Shown here piece after piece: positions 56,531 to 64,000 of a DNA stretch of 64,000 nt; the stretch's first letter is position 1; each line of letters opens with the position of its first letter. The notes below the pieces were generated by a model. The model did not search any database and was not told the DNA's origin. It worked only from the letters and a program-made list of their open reading frames with translations. This DNA comes from Streptomyces sp. NBRC 110611 (GTDB lineage: Bacteria; Actinomycetota; Actinomycetes; Streptomycetales; Streptomycetaceae): the NCBI RefSeq assembly GCF_001590865.1, contig NZ_BBUY01000003.1, forward strand, positions 317,846 to 381,845, given 5' to 3'. Both the position numbers and the translations under genes were made by a program.

Positions 56531-57064
56531 TCAGCCCTCGCGGGTCTCGACGACCACCGACTCGATGACGACGTCGTTCACCGGACGGTCGGTGCGCGGG
56601 TTGGTCTGGGTGGCGGCGATGGCATCCACGACCTTCTTGCCCGCGTCGGTGGTGACCTCACCGAAGATGGTGTGCTTGCCGGTCAGCCACGCGGTCGGCG
56701 CGACGGTGATGAAGAACTGCGAGCCGTTGGTGCCCGGGCCGGCGTTGGCCATGGCCAGCAGGTACGGCTTGTTGAAGCTCAGGTCCGGGTGGAACTCGTC
56801 CTTGAACTCGTAGCCCGGACCGCCGGTACCGTTGCCCAGCGGGTCACCGCCCTGGATCATGAAACCGCTGATCACACGGTGGAAAACCGTGCCGTCGTAC
56901 AGCTTGTCCGTGGACTTCTTACCGGTCGCCGGGTGGGTCCACTCGCGCTCGCCCTTGGCGAGCTCGACGAAGTTCTTCACCGTCGTCGGTGCGTGGTTCG
57001 GCAGAAGCCGAATCTCGATGTCGCCCTGGTTCGTCTTCAGGGTGGCGTAGAGCTGCTCAGCCAC
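56531..57064 (-). CDS. Peptidyl-prolyl cis-trans isomerase (cyclophilin type)
   Basis: 177 residues from GTG 57064. Cyclophilin core: TVFHRVISGFMIQGGDP, LLAMANAGPGTNGSQFFIT and LTGKHTIFGEV. No signal peptide, so cytoplasmic. Assists protein folding. The longer frame upstream to 57214 lacks conserved sequence. Confidence 0.94.
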   Translation of the reverse strand: MAEQLYATLKTNQGDIEIRLLPNHAPTTVKNFVELAKGEREWTHPATGKKSTDKLYDGTVFHRVISGFMIQGGDPLGNGTGGPGYEFKDEFHPDLSFNKPYLLAMANAGPGTNGSQFFITVAPTAWLTGKHTIFGEVTTDAGKKVVDAIAATQTNPRTDRPVNDVVIESVVVETREG

Positions 57065-57459
57065 GATCAACCTTCCATAAGTCTTCGCTGACGGACCCCG
57101 ATCCTCGCATGGACTCCTCCGGCCGTCGCCCGGCCACCACCGGCACCGGAACCTTCGCACTGATTTCTGGCCGGAACGACGAACCGCGGCACCGGCCGCC
57201 ACGCCGCTGTCCACCGCACTGCCCCGGAGCAGCCCACACCGCTGCCCGCACCACCGTCACGCAGCCGTTCCTACGGCCGTCCAGGACACGGTCAAGTACC
57301 AGAAATATCGCGGAATATCCCTGATGACCCATATGCCCGCCCACGCATGCCGTACGCGCTGCGACCGGGCATGATCTCCAAACGGGTGGACAGGCGGCAC
57401 AGCAGACCTGTGGCACCAATCCCCCAGGCCCCGGACACGCCACCGAGGAGGAGGATCCC
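57065..57459. other. 395-bp gap between cyclophilin and DUF5324 genes
   Basis: No gene is supported. It should hold the divergent promoters of both neighbours; apart from a slightly AT-richer stretch at about 57290-57350, no clear sites were recognised. Confidence 0.5.
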
Positions 57460-58176
57460 GTGACCCGCAAGGACAGCGTGCGCGCCGCGACCGGTACGGC
57501 CAAGGACAGCGTGCGGCACGCCGCGGAGGTGGTGGCTCCGTATGCCGGTACGGCCAGGGACGCCGCCGTGCACTACGCCCATGAGGCCCGTAGCCGCATG
57601 GCGCCGAAGGTGGCGGAAGCCGCCCACCAGGCCCGTGCGCAGTACGACGCGCGGCTGCATCCACGTATCGAGCACGCCCGTGGCGCACTGCCGCCCAAGG
57701 TCGACGCCGCGGCGACCCGGGCGGCCTGCCGTACCCGCCATGCGGCCCGGCACGCGGCCGAGTACACCGCGCCCAGGCTGGAGCACGCGGTGAGCAGCGC
57801 CCGGGCCGTGGCCGAGCCGGTGCGCGAGGAAGCGCTCGCCCGTGGCAGCGCCGCGCTCGCCGCCCTCCGTGGTCAGGTGACGACCGCCGAGATCGCCAGG
57901 CTCCACAAGAAGCACTGCCGCCGGGCCAAGTGCGGCAGGCTCGCCAAGCGCCTCGCCGTCCTGGGTGTCCTGGCCGGCGGGGCGGTCGCCGCCTGGAAGT
58001 GGTGGGACAAGCAGGCCAACCCCGACTGGTTGGTCGAGCCACCGGCCCCCACCGAGGTCGGCGAACGCCGGCTCAGCGCCGTCGACGGCAGCCAGGGCGC
58101 CGCCCCCGACACCCAAAACGGATCCCAGCAGTCCGAGCCGGACTCCGGCGAACGCGGCGGCGGGACCACGGCCTGA
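57460..58176 (+). CDS. DUF5324-type protein with single membrane helix
   Basis: 238 residues, GTG start. A long Ala/Arg/His-rich helical region with repeated units (RAATGTAKDSVRHAAEVVAPYAGTARDAAVHYAHEAR) is followed by a membrane helix (RLAVLGVLAGGAVAAWKWW, about 166-184) and an acidic, disordered tail. Typical Streptomyces protein of unknown function. Confidence 0.8.
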   Translation: MTRKDSVRAATGTAKDSVRHAAEVVAPYAGTARDAAVHYAHEARSRMAPKVAEAAHQARAQYDARLHPRIEHARGALPPKVDAAATRAACRTRHAARHAAEYTAPRLEHAVSSARAVAEPVREEALARGSAALAALRGQVTTAEIARLHKKHCRRAKCGRLAKRLAVLGVLAGGAVAAWKWWDKQANPDWLVEPPAPTEVGERRLSAVDGSQGAAPDTQNGSQQSEPDSGERGGGTTA

Positions 58177-58231
58177 CGCGACCACGAGGCCGGCCGACGC
58201 CATGGGCCCCGGCCCCTGCCCGCTCCCCCGA

Positions 58232-58249
58232 AATCATTCCTGAATGATT
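58232..58249. promoter_or_regulatory. AT-rich inverted repeat upstream of the ABC genes
   Basis: AATCATTC and GAATGATT separated by 2 bases, 76 bases before the ABC ATPase start, in an otherwise GC-rich stretch. A dimeric regulator could bind; it may overlap the promoter. Confidence 0.4.
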
Positions 58250-58324
58250 CTTGTAGGGTCCACGTGACGGCTGCGGCGACTGTGTGACGACCGGGGACAT
58301 CCCTGGCTCCGGGGGGAGGTTTCG

Positions 58325-59023
58325 GTGAGTCCGGTGAGCCCTGGCAGGAGCGCGCTGCTGCGCCTGGCCGACGTCAGCCGCAGCTACGGAGACAGCGATG
58401 TGCTGCGCTCGGTGACACTGGAGGTCGCACCGGGAGAGATCGTGGCCCTCAGGGGCGACAACGGATCCGGCAAATCGACTCTGCTGCGCCTGGCCTGCGG
58501 CAGGGAACGGCCGACGGCCGGTTCCGTACTGTTCGGCGACGAGCCGCTCGACGAGGACACACCGGCCGCCCGGACGCGCATCGCGACAGTGATGGACACC
58601 GGGGCGCACTACCCCGACCTGACGGTGCACGAGCACCTCATGCTGATGGCGTTGTCCCACGGGCTCGGCGCCGCTGCCGAGGCAGCGGTGGCCGACGTAC
58701 TGGAGGAGCACCACCTGGCCGGCCACGCCGACGTCCTGCCCTCCGCGCTGTCGTCGGGGCAGCTCCAGGCGCTGGCGCTGTCGGCGGCGTTCGTACGCCC
58801 GCACGACCTGCTCATCCTGGACGAGCCCGAGCAGCGGCTCGACGTCCACGCCCGGCAGGAACTGGCGGACCGGCTCGCCGCGCACCGTGACGGCGGGGCC
58901 GCCGTCCTGCTCGCCACGCACCACGATGTGCTCAGCGCGGTGGCCGACCGGGTGTACGTGATGGACGGTGGGCTGCTGTCCCCGGCGGAGGCGGCGATCT
59001 CCCCGACGGGCAGCGGCTGTTGA
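58325..59023 (+). CDS. ABC transporter ATP-binding protein
   Basis: 232 residues, GTG start. Walker A LRGDNGSGKSTLLRL (about 39-53), Q-loop, signature ALSSGQLQAL (LSSGQ) and Walker B LLILDEPEQ followed by HHDVL (H-loop). Closest in type to ATPases of small export systems. Its stop overlaps the permease TTG start. Confidence 0.92.
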   Translation: MSPVSPGRSALLRLADVSRSYGDSDVLRSVTLEVAPGEIVALRGDNGSGKSTLLRLACGRERPTAGSVLFGDEPLDEDTPAARTRIATVMDTGAHYPDLTVHEHLMLMALSHGLGAAAEAAVADVLEEHHLAGHADVLPSALSSGQLQALALSAAFVRPHDLLILDEPEQRLDVHARQELADRLAAHRDGGAAVLLATHHDVLSAVADRVYVMDGGLLSPAEAAISPTGSGC

Positions 59024-60744
59024 CCTTGTTCCCCGCACCCCGCCGGCCGGGTCGATGCACCGACGACACCGGTCGGCAGACCGCCGAAACGCTGGCATAT
59101 CTGCACGGGATCCGGAGCGCGTTCCGTGCACGCAAGCGCAAGAGCGCGGCGCTGATGCTCTACGGCATCGCGCTGGTGAGCGCCGGCTGGGGCATCCCGC
59201 TGCTGGTCACCGCCGCCCGGGCGGGAGGCGCCTACTCCGGAAGCGCCCACTCCGGAGGCGCCCAGGCGGGGTGCGTCCAAGGGCCGCTCGCCGCGTCGAC
59301 GGCATGTCTGCCGGCCGCCCTGCCGGTGGCCGTCCCGACCCTGACTCTGCTGGTGGCCCTGGTCATGGCACGCGGAGCGGTATGGCGCGGCCCCGTGCTG
59401 CTGGACCTGCCCACCCTCTCCTGGCTGTTGTCCACACCGTTGCTGCGGGCGCCGCTCCTGCTGCCCCGGCTGACCTCGGCCGCGCTGCTCGCGGGGCTGG
59501 CCGGCGCGGGGGCGGGCGGCGTGGCCGGATTCCTGCTCTCCGCATCGGGTACCGAGGCCTGGCCGGTCGCCGTGGCGGCGGGTGCCTGGGCGGGGGTGAC
59601 CACCGCGCTCACCGGCACCGCCGCGGGCGCGCTCGTCGAACGCCACGACCGCTTCCTGGCCCGGCACGGGGCGCGGCTGTTCCGCGCCGCCTGGGGAATA
59701 GCCGCCGCGCTCCTCGCCGTCACAGCGGTGTCGGCGGTACGGGGGCTGCCCTCCTGGCTCGGCCAGGCATACCTGTGGTCGGGGCCGTGGGGCTGGTCGG
59801 CACAGCCGCTGGTCGCCGCGGTGGGGCCGCAGAACACACCAGCGGCGCCTTGGTGGTGGGCAGGTGCCGTGCTCTCGGCCGGCTGCACGGCGGCCGCGCT
59901 GCTGCTCGCCCGGCGGGCGACGCCGGACATCTCCCAGGACGCGCTGCGCCTCCGGGCGACGACGGCCGCGCGGCTGGGCGCGTCGCTGCTCGCGCTGGAC
60001 CTACGGCAGGCCAGGGCGGGTATCCCCACGCTGCGGGAGCGCGGCGCACGTCCCGCGCTGCGGCTGCCCATGCCGCGCCGCCCGTGGCTGCTCATTCCAT
60101 GGCGGGACGCCACGGGGCTGCTGCGCGCGCCCGGACGGCTGGTCTGGGCCGCCGTGTGGACCGCGCTCGCGGTGGTCCTCACCGCGCTCGCCCCGGACGT
60201 CCACGGCAACGCCCGGTCCTTCGCCGCGCTCGGCGGGCTCGCCGCCGCCTACCTCGCAGCGGCCCAACTCGCCGAGCCCGCACGGCTGGAGAGCGACGAC
60301 CCGCGGCGCTCGGCCGGCCTGCGCTGCACGCCGGGGGCGCTGGCGCTGCGGCACGCGCTGGTACCGGCCGCCCTGCTGCTGGCGGGGCTGGGGGCGGGTG
60401 CCGGGGTGTGCCTGCTGGGCGGCTGGGCGCGGCCCGGGACGCTGGTACTGATCGCGGCCGTGCCCGCACTCGTGGCCGCGGCGCTGGTCAGCGCGTACCG
60501 GGGCAGCGTGCCGCTGTCCATGCTCGTCGGTGTCACCACCCCGATGGGCAACACCGCACCGCTCCAGACCACCGTGTGGTACCTGCGCGGCCCACTGGCC
60601 GCTCTCGCGCTGACGGCGCCCGTCGCCGTGGGCGTGGCGGGCGGCGGAGCGTACGGAGTCCCGCAGCTGGCCTGGCAGTTGGCGCTCGGGGCCGGTGGCC
60701 TGTGGTGGGGACGACGGACCGCGCACCGGCTGCACCGGGGATGA
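59020..60744 (+). CDS. Multi-spanning ABC permease-like membrane protein (DUF6297 type)
   Basis: 574 residues, TTG start in a 4-base overlap with the ATPase stop. At least 10 hydrophobic segments; cytoplasmic N-terminus (TLAYLHGIRSAFRARKRKSAALML). Near residue 70 there is a short repeat (GGAYSGSAHSGGAQAG). With the ATPase it should form an exporter. It ends 111 bases from the convergent peptide gene, so peptide export is possible but unproven. Confidence 0.78.
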   Translation: MTLFPAPRRPGRCTDDTGRQTAETLAYLHGIRSAFRARKRKSAALMLYGIALVSAGWGIPLLVTAARAGGAYSGSAHSGGAQAGCVQGPLAASTACLPAALPVAVPTLTLLVALVMARGAVWRGPVLLDLPTLSWLLSTPLLRAPLLLPRLTSAALLAGLAGAGAGGVAGFLLSASGTEAWPVAVAAGAWAGVTTALTGTAAGALVERHDRFLARHGARLFRAAWGIAAALLAVTAVSAVRGLPSWLGQAYLWSGPWGWSAQPLVAAVGPQNTPAAPWWWAGAVLSAGCTAAALLLARRATPDISQDALRLRATTAARLGASLLALDLRQARAGIPTLRERGARPALRLPMPRRPWLLIPWRDATGLLRAPGRLVWAAVWTALAVVLTALAPDVHGNARSFAALGGLAAAYLAAAQLAEPARLESDDPRRSAGLRCTPGALALRHALVPAALLLAGLGAGAGVCLLGGWARPGTLVLIAAVPALVAAALVSAYRGSVPLSMLVGVTTPMGNTAPLQTTVWYLRGPLAALALTAPVAVGVAGGGAYGVPQLAWQLALGAGGLWWGRRTAHRLHRG

Positions 60745-60812
60745 GCCCCGGGTGGGCCGGGAAGGCGGGCAGGGAACCGCTGTTCCCCGCCGCCCCTCAC
60801 GTTCGTCACGTT

Positions 60813-60854
60813 CCCGTTGTTCTTGTGCGCGACCCCGTTGCTCTTGTGCGCGAC
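60813..60854. repeat. 21-bp tandem duplication
   Basis: 60813-60833 and 60834-60854 are identical except for one base (T or C). It lies between the permease and peptide 1 stops, 2 bases from the latter. Function unknown. Confidence 0.8.
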
Positions 60855-60855
60855 G

Positions 60856-60921
60856 TCAGCTCAGAAACCACTTGAGGGCATCGCCGAACAGTGTCACCGC
60901 GAGGTTGACCCACTTGTCCAC
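60856..60921 (-). CDS. 21-residue amphipathic peptide, delta-hemolysin-like (peptide 1)
   Basis: GTG start at 60921 preceded by a very strong ribosome site (GGGAGGAGG, 8-10 bases upstream). Sequence opens VDKWVNLAV and ends TLFGDALKWFLS. Strongly hydrophobic with Asp/Lys on one face, no signal peptide, close to neutral charge. The ending matches peptide 2 (D..KW..S-stop) and recalls GDLVKWI of staphylococcal delta-hemolysin. Too short for normal gene finding. Likely a membrane-active or signalling peptide; not tested. Confidence 0.7.
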   Translation of the reverse strand: MDKWVNLAVTLFGDALKWFLS

Positions 60922-60937
60922 GTCCTCACACCTCCTC

Positions 60938-60968
60938 CCCTTCTTCCCTTCTTCCCTTCTTCCCTTCT
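60938..60968. repeat. 8-bp simple repeat (CCCTTCTT), nearly four copies
   Basis: Three full copies and a fourth with one change. On the coding strand of peptide 1 it is a polypurine (AAGAAGGG) tract just before the ribosome site. Copy-number slippage could change expression. Confidence 0.75.
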
Positions 60969-61032
60969 CCCTGAGAAGTGCCTTATGAATGCGGGTACTT
61001 GACCGCCGATGACGGGAACCACGCCCGGGAGC

Positions 61033-61062
61033 ACCTTCCTGCCGCCCGGGTGGCAGGAAGGT
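61033..61062 (-). terminator. Hairpin between the two peptide genes
   Basis: A perfect 11-bp stem (61033-61043, 61052-61062), 8-nt loop, 41 bases beyond the peptide 2 stop. It would end the peptide 2 transcript, leaving peptide 1 with its own promoter. Confidence 0.65.
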
Positions 61063-61102
61063 CATGCTCGCGTGCCGGGCCGTTACCCGTCGCGTTCGGG
61101 AT

Positions 61103-61171
61103 TTAGCTGATGCCCCACTTGACGAGGTCGGACAGGAGCGTGGAGGCGAGCTGAAGGAGGCTGGAAAGCAT
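61103..61171 (-). CDS. 22-residue amphipathic peptide, delta-hemolysin-like (peptide 2)
   Basis: ATG 61171 to TAA 61103, with AAAGAAAGG 9 bases before the start. Begins MLSSLLQLAS and ends STLLSDLVKWGIS. Aligns without gaps to the last 12 residues of peptide 1 (T, L, D, K, W, S identical). Hydrophobic and helical, no signal peptide. The divergent response regulator starts 284 bases away. Confidence 0.68.
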   Translation of the reverse strand: MLSSLLQLASTLLSDLVKWGIS

Positions 61172-61358
61172 CTCCGGATACCTTTCTTTCCGCGTGAGCA
61201 CCGGTGCGTTTCAGTGACGAACTGATCGTCTCCGGCACGGTTGGCGCGGTGCATCCGCACAAGTCCGCAACGTTCTTGCGGGTTATCCGCAGACAGTTGA
61301 ATGTTGATTCTTCTCGGAGAGAAATGACCGCCCCATTACCCGTTATGACTGCCGTTGG

Positions 61359-61385
61359 TTGACAAACCGGGCCGGACCGTCGGAT
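61359..61385 (+). promoter_or_regulatory. Promoter of the response regulator gene (putative)
   Basis: TTGACA at 61359-61364 and CGTCGGAT at 61378-61385. Nearly the same layout precedes the kinase gene (62281-62306), suggesting a shared sigma factor or activator. Confidence 0.5.
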
Positions 61386-61454
61386 CGTGATCACCCCCGT
61401 GAGGGGGTTGCGGGCGGTGGCGTTTTCCCGCGACTTCTGGAGAGGCACTGAACG

Positions 61455-62087
61455 ATGGACGAACCACTACGACCCGTACGTGTGGTCCTGGTCGACGACC
61501 ATCCGACCGTGCGCGCCGGGACCCGGACACTCCTGGAGCCGGAGGGCTTCGCCGTAGTGGGAGAGGCCGCCTGCACACGCACCGCGCTCGCCGTCGTGGT
61601 TCATCAGCACCCCGATCTGCTGATGCTGGACATGCGGCTGGAGTCCGGATCGGCACTCGACGCGATTCCCGGCCTTCTGGCGGCCGCGCCCGGGGTACGG
61701 ATTCTGGTGCAGAGCATGTACGCGGAACCCGCACTCGTCCGCGCGGCATTGTCCGCCGGCGCATCGGGCTATCTGCTGAAGAGCACGCCGGTTTCCGAAC
61801 TCGTCGCGGCGGCGAGGACAGTGGCGGCCGGCGGGAAGTATGTGCAGCCGTCACTGGGAGTCGGGCTGGCGCACGCCGTGCTACGGGAGCAAGAACTCCC
61901 CTTGCGGGAGCGGCAGGTTCTCGGCCTTCTGGCCGACGGCCACACCAACCGCGAGGTGGCGAAACGGCTGGCGGTCAGCGTCCGTACGGTCGAGAGCGTC
62001 AGAGCCGCCCTGCGTACCCGGCTGGGCCTCGCCACCAGAGCGGATCTCGTCGCCTACGCCCGGCGGCACCACTCCGCCCAGGTATGA
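61455..62087 (+). CDS. NarL/LuxR-family response regulator
   Basis: 210 residues. Receiver domain (about 8-125): acidic pair VDDH, phosphorylated Asp in LLMLDMRLESG, a Ser in LVQSMYAEP and Lys in GYLLKST. The C-terminal LuxR helix-turn-helix is LPLRERQVLGLLADGHTNREVAKRLAVSVRTVESVRAALRTRLG. Partner of the kinase 297 bases downstream; may control the peptide or ABC genes. Confidence 0.94.
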   Translation: MDEPLRPVRVVLVDDHPTVRAGTRTLLEPEGFAVVGEAACTRTALAVVVHQHPDLLMLDMRLESGSALDAIPGLLAAAPGVRILVQSMYAEPALVRAALSAGASGYLLKSTPVSELVAAARTVAAGGKYVQPSLGVGLAHAVLREQELPLRERQVLGLLADGHTNREVAKRLAVSVRTVESVRAALRTRLGLATRADLVAYARRHHSAQV

Positions 62088-62280
62088 ATTCCCCCGGCGA
62101 CGAAAATGGTTTTCGAAGTTACCGATTACCGGATGCCGCCTATCGAATTCCGTACCGCACCCACCACCCGCGACCGCTTTCCGCCCGAGCGCACCGAATA
62201 TCTCCGCGCGCTTCACCTGAACGTCCGCCAGAAGTTATCCACCGGCAATTTGGGCGTTTTGGGGGATAAATTCCGTGTAG

Positions 62281-62306
62281 TTGACAAAGACTGCCGTGCG
62301 TCGGAT
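62281..62306 (+). promoter_or_regulatory. Promoter of the histidine kinase gene (putative)
   Basis: TTGACA at 62281-62286 and CGTCGGAT at 62299-62306, matching the element before the regulator gene. The 296-bp gap 62088-62383 also holds one near-DnaA box (TTATCCACC at 62235-62243) and an unconvincing open frame. Confidence 0.5.
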
Positions 62307-62383
62307 GGTAAGGGCAGGCATATGAGGGAGTGCACGCATTTGCATGTGATTCACGCGTGAATTCCTGAAAGGGGAGGCAGCCG

Positions 62384-63448
62384 ATGGGCGGAAGCACCGC
62401 ACGGACCGTGCTGGGCCGGCTGCAGACCCTGGGCCTCGCCCGCGCGCTGTGCCTGGGACTGATCGCGCTCGGTACGGCCACCTACGCCACGGAGTTCTTC
62501 GAACTCGAACCGCTGCCGTACCGCACCGTGGCGGCGATGGCCGTGGTCTCCGCCATCGGGGGGCTGGTCCTCCCCCTCGGGACCGCGCCCCAGGTCCGCT
62601 GGCTGCTGGTCCTGGTGTCCGGCAGCTTCACGGTCGTCGCGCTGAGCCCCCGGCTGTCCGCCCGGGTCGGGCATCTGATCCTCGCGTTCCTGCTGGCGGG
62701 AGCCTTGTGCTCAGTGGTGGTCTGGTCCAGGCCGAAAACCCGGCTCGAACGGGAGAAGCTCCAGGCGCTCATCGTCGGCCAGGAGCACTACGCCACGCTG
62801 ATGGCAGGGGAGTTGCACGACGAGGTGCTGCAACTCCTCGCGCTGACCCGGCGACAGCTCGACGCGGCCCGGGCCAAGGAGGATCCCCATGCCTGGTACG
62901 AGGCCGTCGATCTGGCGGTACGCAGGCTCGACGAGCAGGAAGCCGTGCTGCGCGGCGTCATCGCCAGCCTGCACCCGGTGGCCCTGCGCGGAACGGGCCT
63001 GACCGCGACAGTCCGTTCACTCGCCGACCGCGTGGCCGCCGACAGCGGACTGACGGTACGCGTGCACGTACAGGGGGACACTCTCGACGAACCGAAGCCC
63101 GACGACGGGGTGGCCCAGACCGCCTACCGCATCGTCCAGGAGTCCCTCAGCAACGTGGTGAAACACGCGGACGCCGGGCACACCAGAGTGACCCTGGCCT
63201 ACCGGCGCGGCTACGTGGGTGTCACCGTCGCCGACGACGGACGCGGCATTCCGCGGAACTCGCGGCTGATCGAGTCGGGCTACGGGATTCCGGGCATGCA
63301 CTGGCGTTGCGAGGCGTACGGCGGCACGCTCTCGGTCCTGTCCCCGGGCACCGGCCTGGGAACCGTCGTCCGAGCCGTCCTCCCCCGGGAACCGCGCCGC
63401 CCCGAAGCCCCCGGCCAACCTCCCCAAGCACGAAAAAAGCTCCTCTGA
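62384..63448 (+). CDS. NarL-type sensor histidine kinase
   Basis: 354 residues. Four membrane helices (about 18-110) with hardly any outer loops, so the signal is likely sensed in the membrane. HisKA_3 motif GELHDEVLQLL (His about 144), then the ATPase with ESLSNVVKHADAGH (N box) and VADDGRGI (G1). The C-terminal tail runs into the terminator stem. It probably phosphorylates the upstream regulator. Confidence 0.93.
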   Translation: MGGSTARTVLGRLQTLGLARALCLGLIALGTATYATEFFELEPLPYRTVAAMAVVSAIGGLVLPLGTAPQVRWLLVLVSGSFTVVALSPRLSARVGHLILAFLLAGALCSVVVWSRPKTRLEREKLQALIVGQEHYATLMAGELHDEVLQLLALTRRQLDAARAKEDPHAWYEAVDLAVRRLDEQEAVLRGVIASLHPVALRGTGLTATVRSLADRVAADSGLTVRVHVQGDTLDEPKPDDGVAQTAYRIVQESLSNVVKHADAGHTRVTLAYRRGYVGVTVADDGRGIPRNSRLIESGYGIPGMHWRCEAYGGTLSVLSPGTGLGTVVRAVLPREPRRPEAPGQPPQARKKLL

Positions 63449-63478
63449 CCTGCACTTTCCCAGGTCAGAGGAGCTTTT
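63435..63478. terminator. Bidirectional terminator between kinase and tRNA-Ala
   Basis: A perfect 18-bp stem (63435-63452, 63461-63478), 8-nt loop, with A-run on one side and T-run on the other. The kinase stop codon lies inside the left arm. It serves both the kinase and the minus-strand tRNA. Confidence 0.92.
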
Positions 63479-63484
63479 GAAGGG

Positions 63485-63557
63485 TGGAGCCTAGGGGAGT
63501 CGAACCCCTGACATCTGCCATGCAAAGACAGCGCTCTACCAACTGAGCTAAGGCCCC
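63485..63557 (-). tRNA. tRNA-Ala (anticodon TGC)
   Basis: 73 nt. The acceptor GGGGCCT pairs with AGGCTCC, the anticodon loop TTTGCAT gives TGC, and the T-loop is TTCGACT. Discriminator A; CCA not encoded. Confidence 0.97.
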
Positions 63558-63683
63558 TTCGCGGACCAGGGTACCTGGTGTCCGCGTGCTTTCCCGACCG
63601 GGTATCGCCGCACACCCCGGCTCTCCGTAGGATGCTTCGCGAGATTCGCGGCAGCGAAGCGATGGGGAGAGTGGGGAGACGGC

Positions 63684-64000
63684 ATGGACGCAGCACAGCA
63701 GGAAGCCACCGCGCGGGCCCGGGAGCTGCAGCGCAGTTGGTACGGGGAGCCGCTGGGCGCGCTGTTCCGCCGTCTCATCGACGACCTCGGGCTCAACCAG
63801 GCCCGGCTGGCCGCCGTGCTCGGGCTGTCCGCGCCGATGCTCTCGCAGCTGATGAGCGGACAGCGCGCAAAGATAGGCAACCCGGCCGTGGTGCAGCGGG
63901 TCCAGGCGCTGCAGGAGCTGGCCGGTCAGGTCTCGGACGGCAGTGTCAGCGCCGCCGAGGCCACCGAGCGCATGGAAGAGATCAAGAAGACGGCGGGCGG
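63684..64000 (+). CDS. Helix-turn-helix protein, 3' end outside the window
   Basis: 105 residues visible, ATG after GGGGAGA. An N-terminal helix, then an XRE-like HTH (LFRRLIDDLGLNQARLAAVLGLSAPMLSQLMSGQRAKIG, about 27-65) and the start of a helical region (GSVSAAEATERMEEIKK). Probably a small DNA-binding regulator; target unknown. Confidence 0.8.
   Translation, partial: MDAAQQEATARARELQRSWYGEPLGALFRRLIDDLGLNQARLAAVLGLSAPMLSQLMSGQRAKIGNPAVVQRVQALQELAGQVSDGSVSAAEATERMEEIKKTAG

Noticed and set aside
59428..59436. Perfect DnaA box TTGTCCACA in the permease gene
   Set aside because: A single box inside a coding region, with no other boxes close by; expected by chance at this density.
62106..62360. 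84-residue plus-strand frame between regulator and kinase
   Set aside because: No good ribosome site, codon use unlike the neighbours, and it runs across the kinase promoter element.

Overview
The window is a piece of a high-GC actinomycete chromosome, almost certainly Streptomyces. The signs are strong GC bias at third codon positions, many GTG starts, the fhaA-fhaB-PP2C-ftsW/rodA-pbpA-pknB cell-wall/kinase cluster, class E sortases, crgA, and three sites matching the Streptomyces parS sequence. From what is known of S. coelicolor, this cluster lies close to oriC, and parS sites and DnaA boxes in the window agree with that. No replication origin gene (dnaA, dnaN) is inside the window.

Layout. 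(1) 1-2847, host left flank: a truncated YhgE/Pip-type membrane protein, a divergent MarR regulator, an HxlR regulator divergent from an FMN-dependent NADH-azoreductase, and terminators. (2) 2848-40899, a complete-looking prophage of about 38 kb integrated in the 3' end of a tRNA-Leu(CAG) gene. A 22-bp direct repeat marks both ends, and the intact tRNA lies at the right end next to integrase. (3) 40900-64000, host right flank: fhaA, fhaB, PP2C phosphatase, FtsW/RodA, pbpA, pknB; convergent class E sortases, an anthranilate-synthase-type glutaminase and a DUF881 gene; crgA, rhomboid protease, cyclophilin, a DUF5324-type gene, an ABC ATPase/permease pair, two tiny amphipathic peptide genes, a response regulator and histidine kinase, tRNA-Ala(TGC) and a partial HTH gene.

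Prophage. The right end holds the lysogeny module (repressor, XRE regulator, excisionase, integrase; plus strand). Leftward from the repressor, on the minus strand, come an antirepressor (frameshifted), small early genes, a PD-(D/E)XK nuclease, a RecT-like protein, a two-piece cytosine-5 methyltransferase with overlapping reading frames, a replication initiator carrying six iteron-like repeats inside its own gene, and a DnaC-like loader. After these come small proteins and an HNH endonuclease. The late operon follows: small and large terminase, portal, MuF-like protein, scaffold, capsid, connectors, tail tube, frameshifted tail chaperone, tape measure, tail tip, amidase endolysin, holins. It is a siphovirus layout with an HK97-type capsid. 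The late operon is interrupted by a glycosyltransferase and by a lower-GC PIN-domain gene on the opposite strand. The left end (about 2994-9770) is accessory: Zn-finger proteins, a GntR regulator, a 2-oxoglutarate/Fe oxygenase paired with a PLP-dependent threonine-dehydratase-like enzyme behind a structured leader, a chain of four overlapping small genes, and a DUF5753/DUF397 regulator pair.

Most notable points: a pair of delta-hemolysin-like micro-peptide genes between an ABC exporter-like pair and a two-component system; three parS sites at exact 33-bp spacing inside the disordered linker of a sortase gene; a DnaA-box cluster beside crgA; phage iterons inside the initiator gene; and the PIN and oxygenase/PLP cargo of the prophage. 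All functional calls come from reading the sequence; no database search was run.
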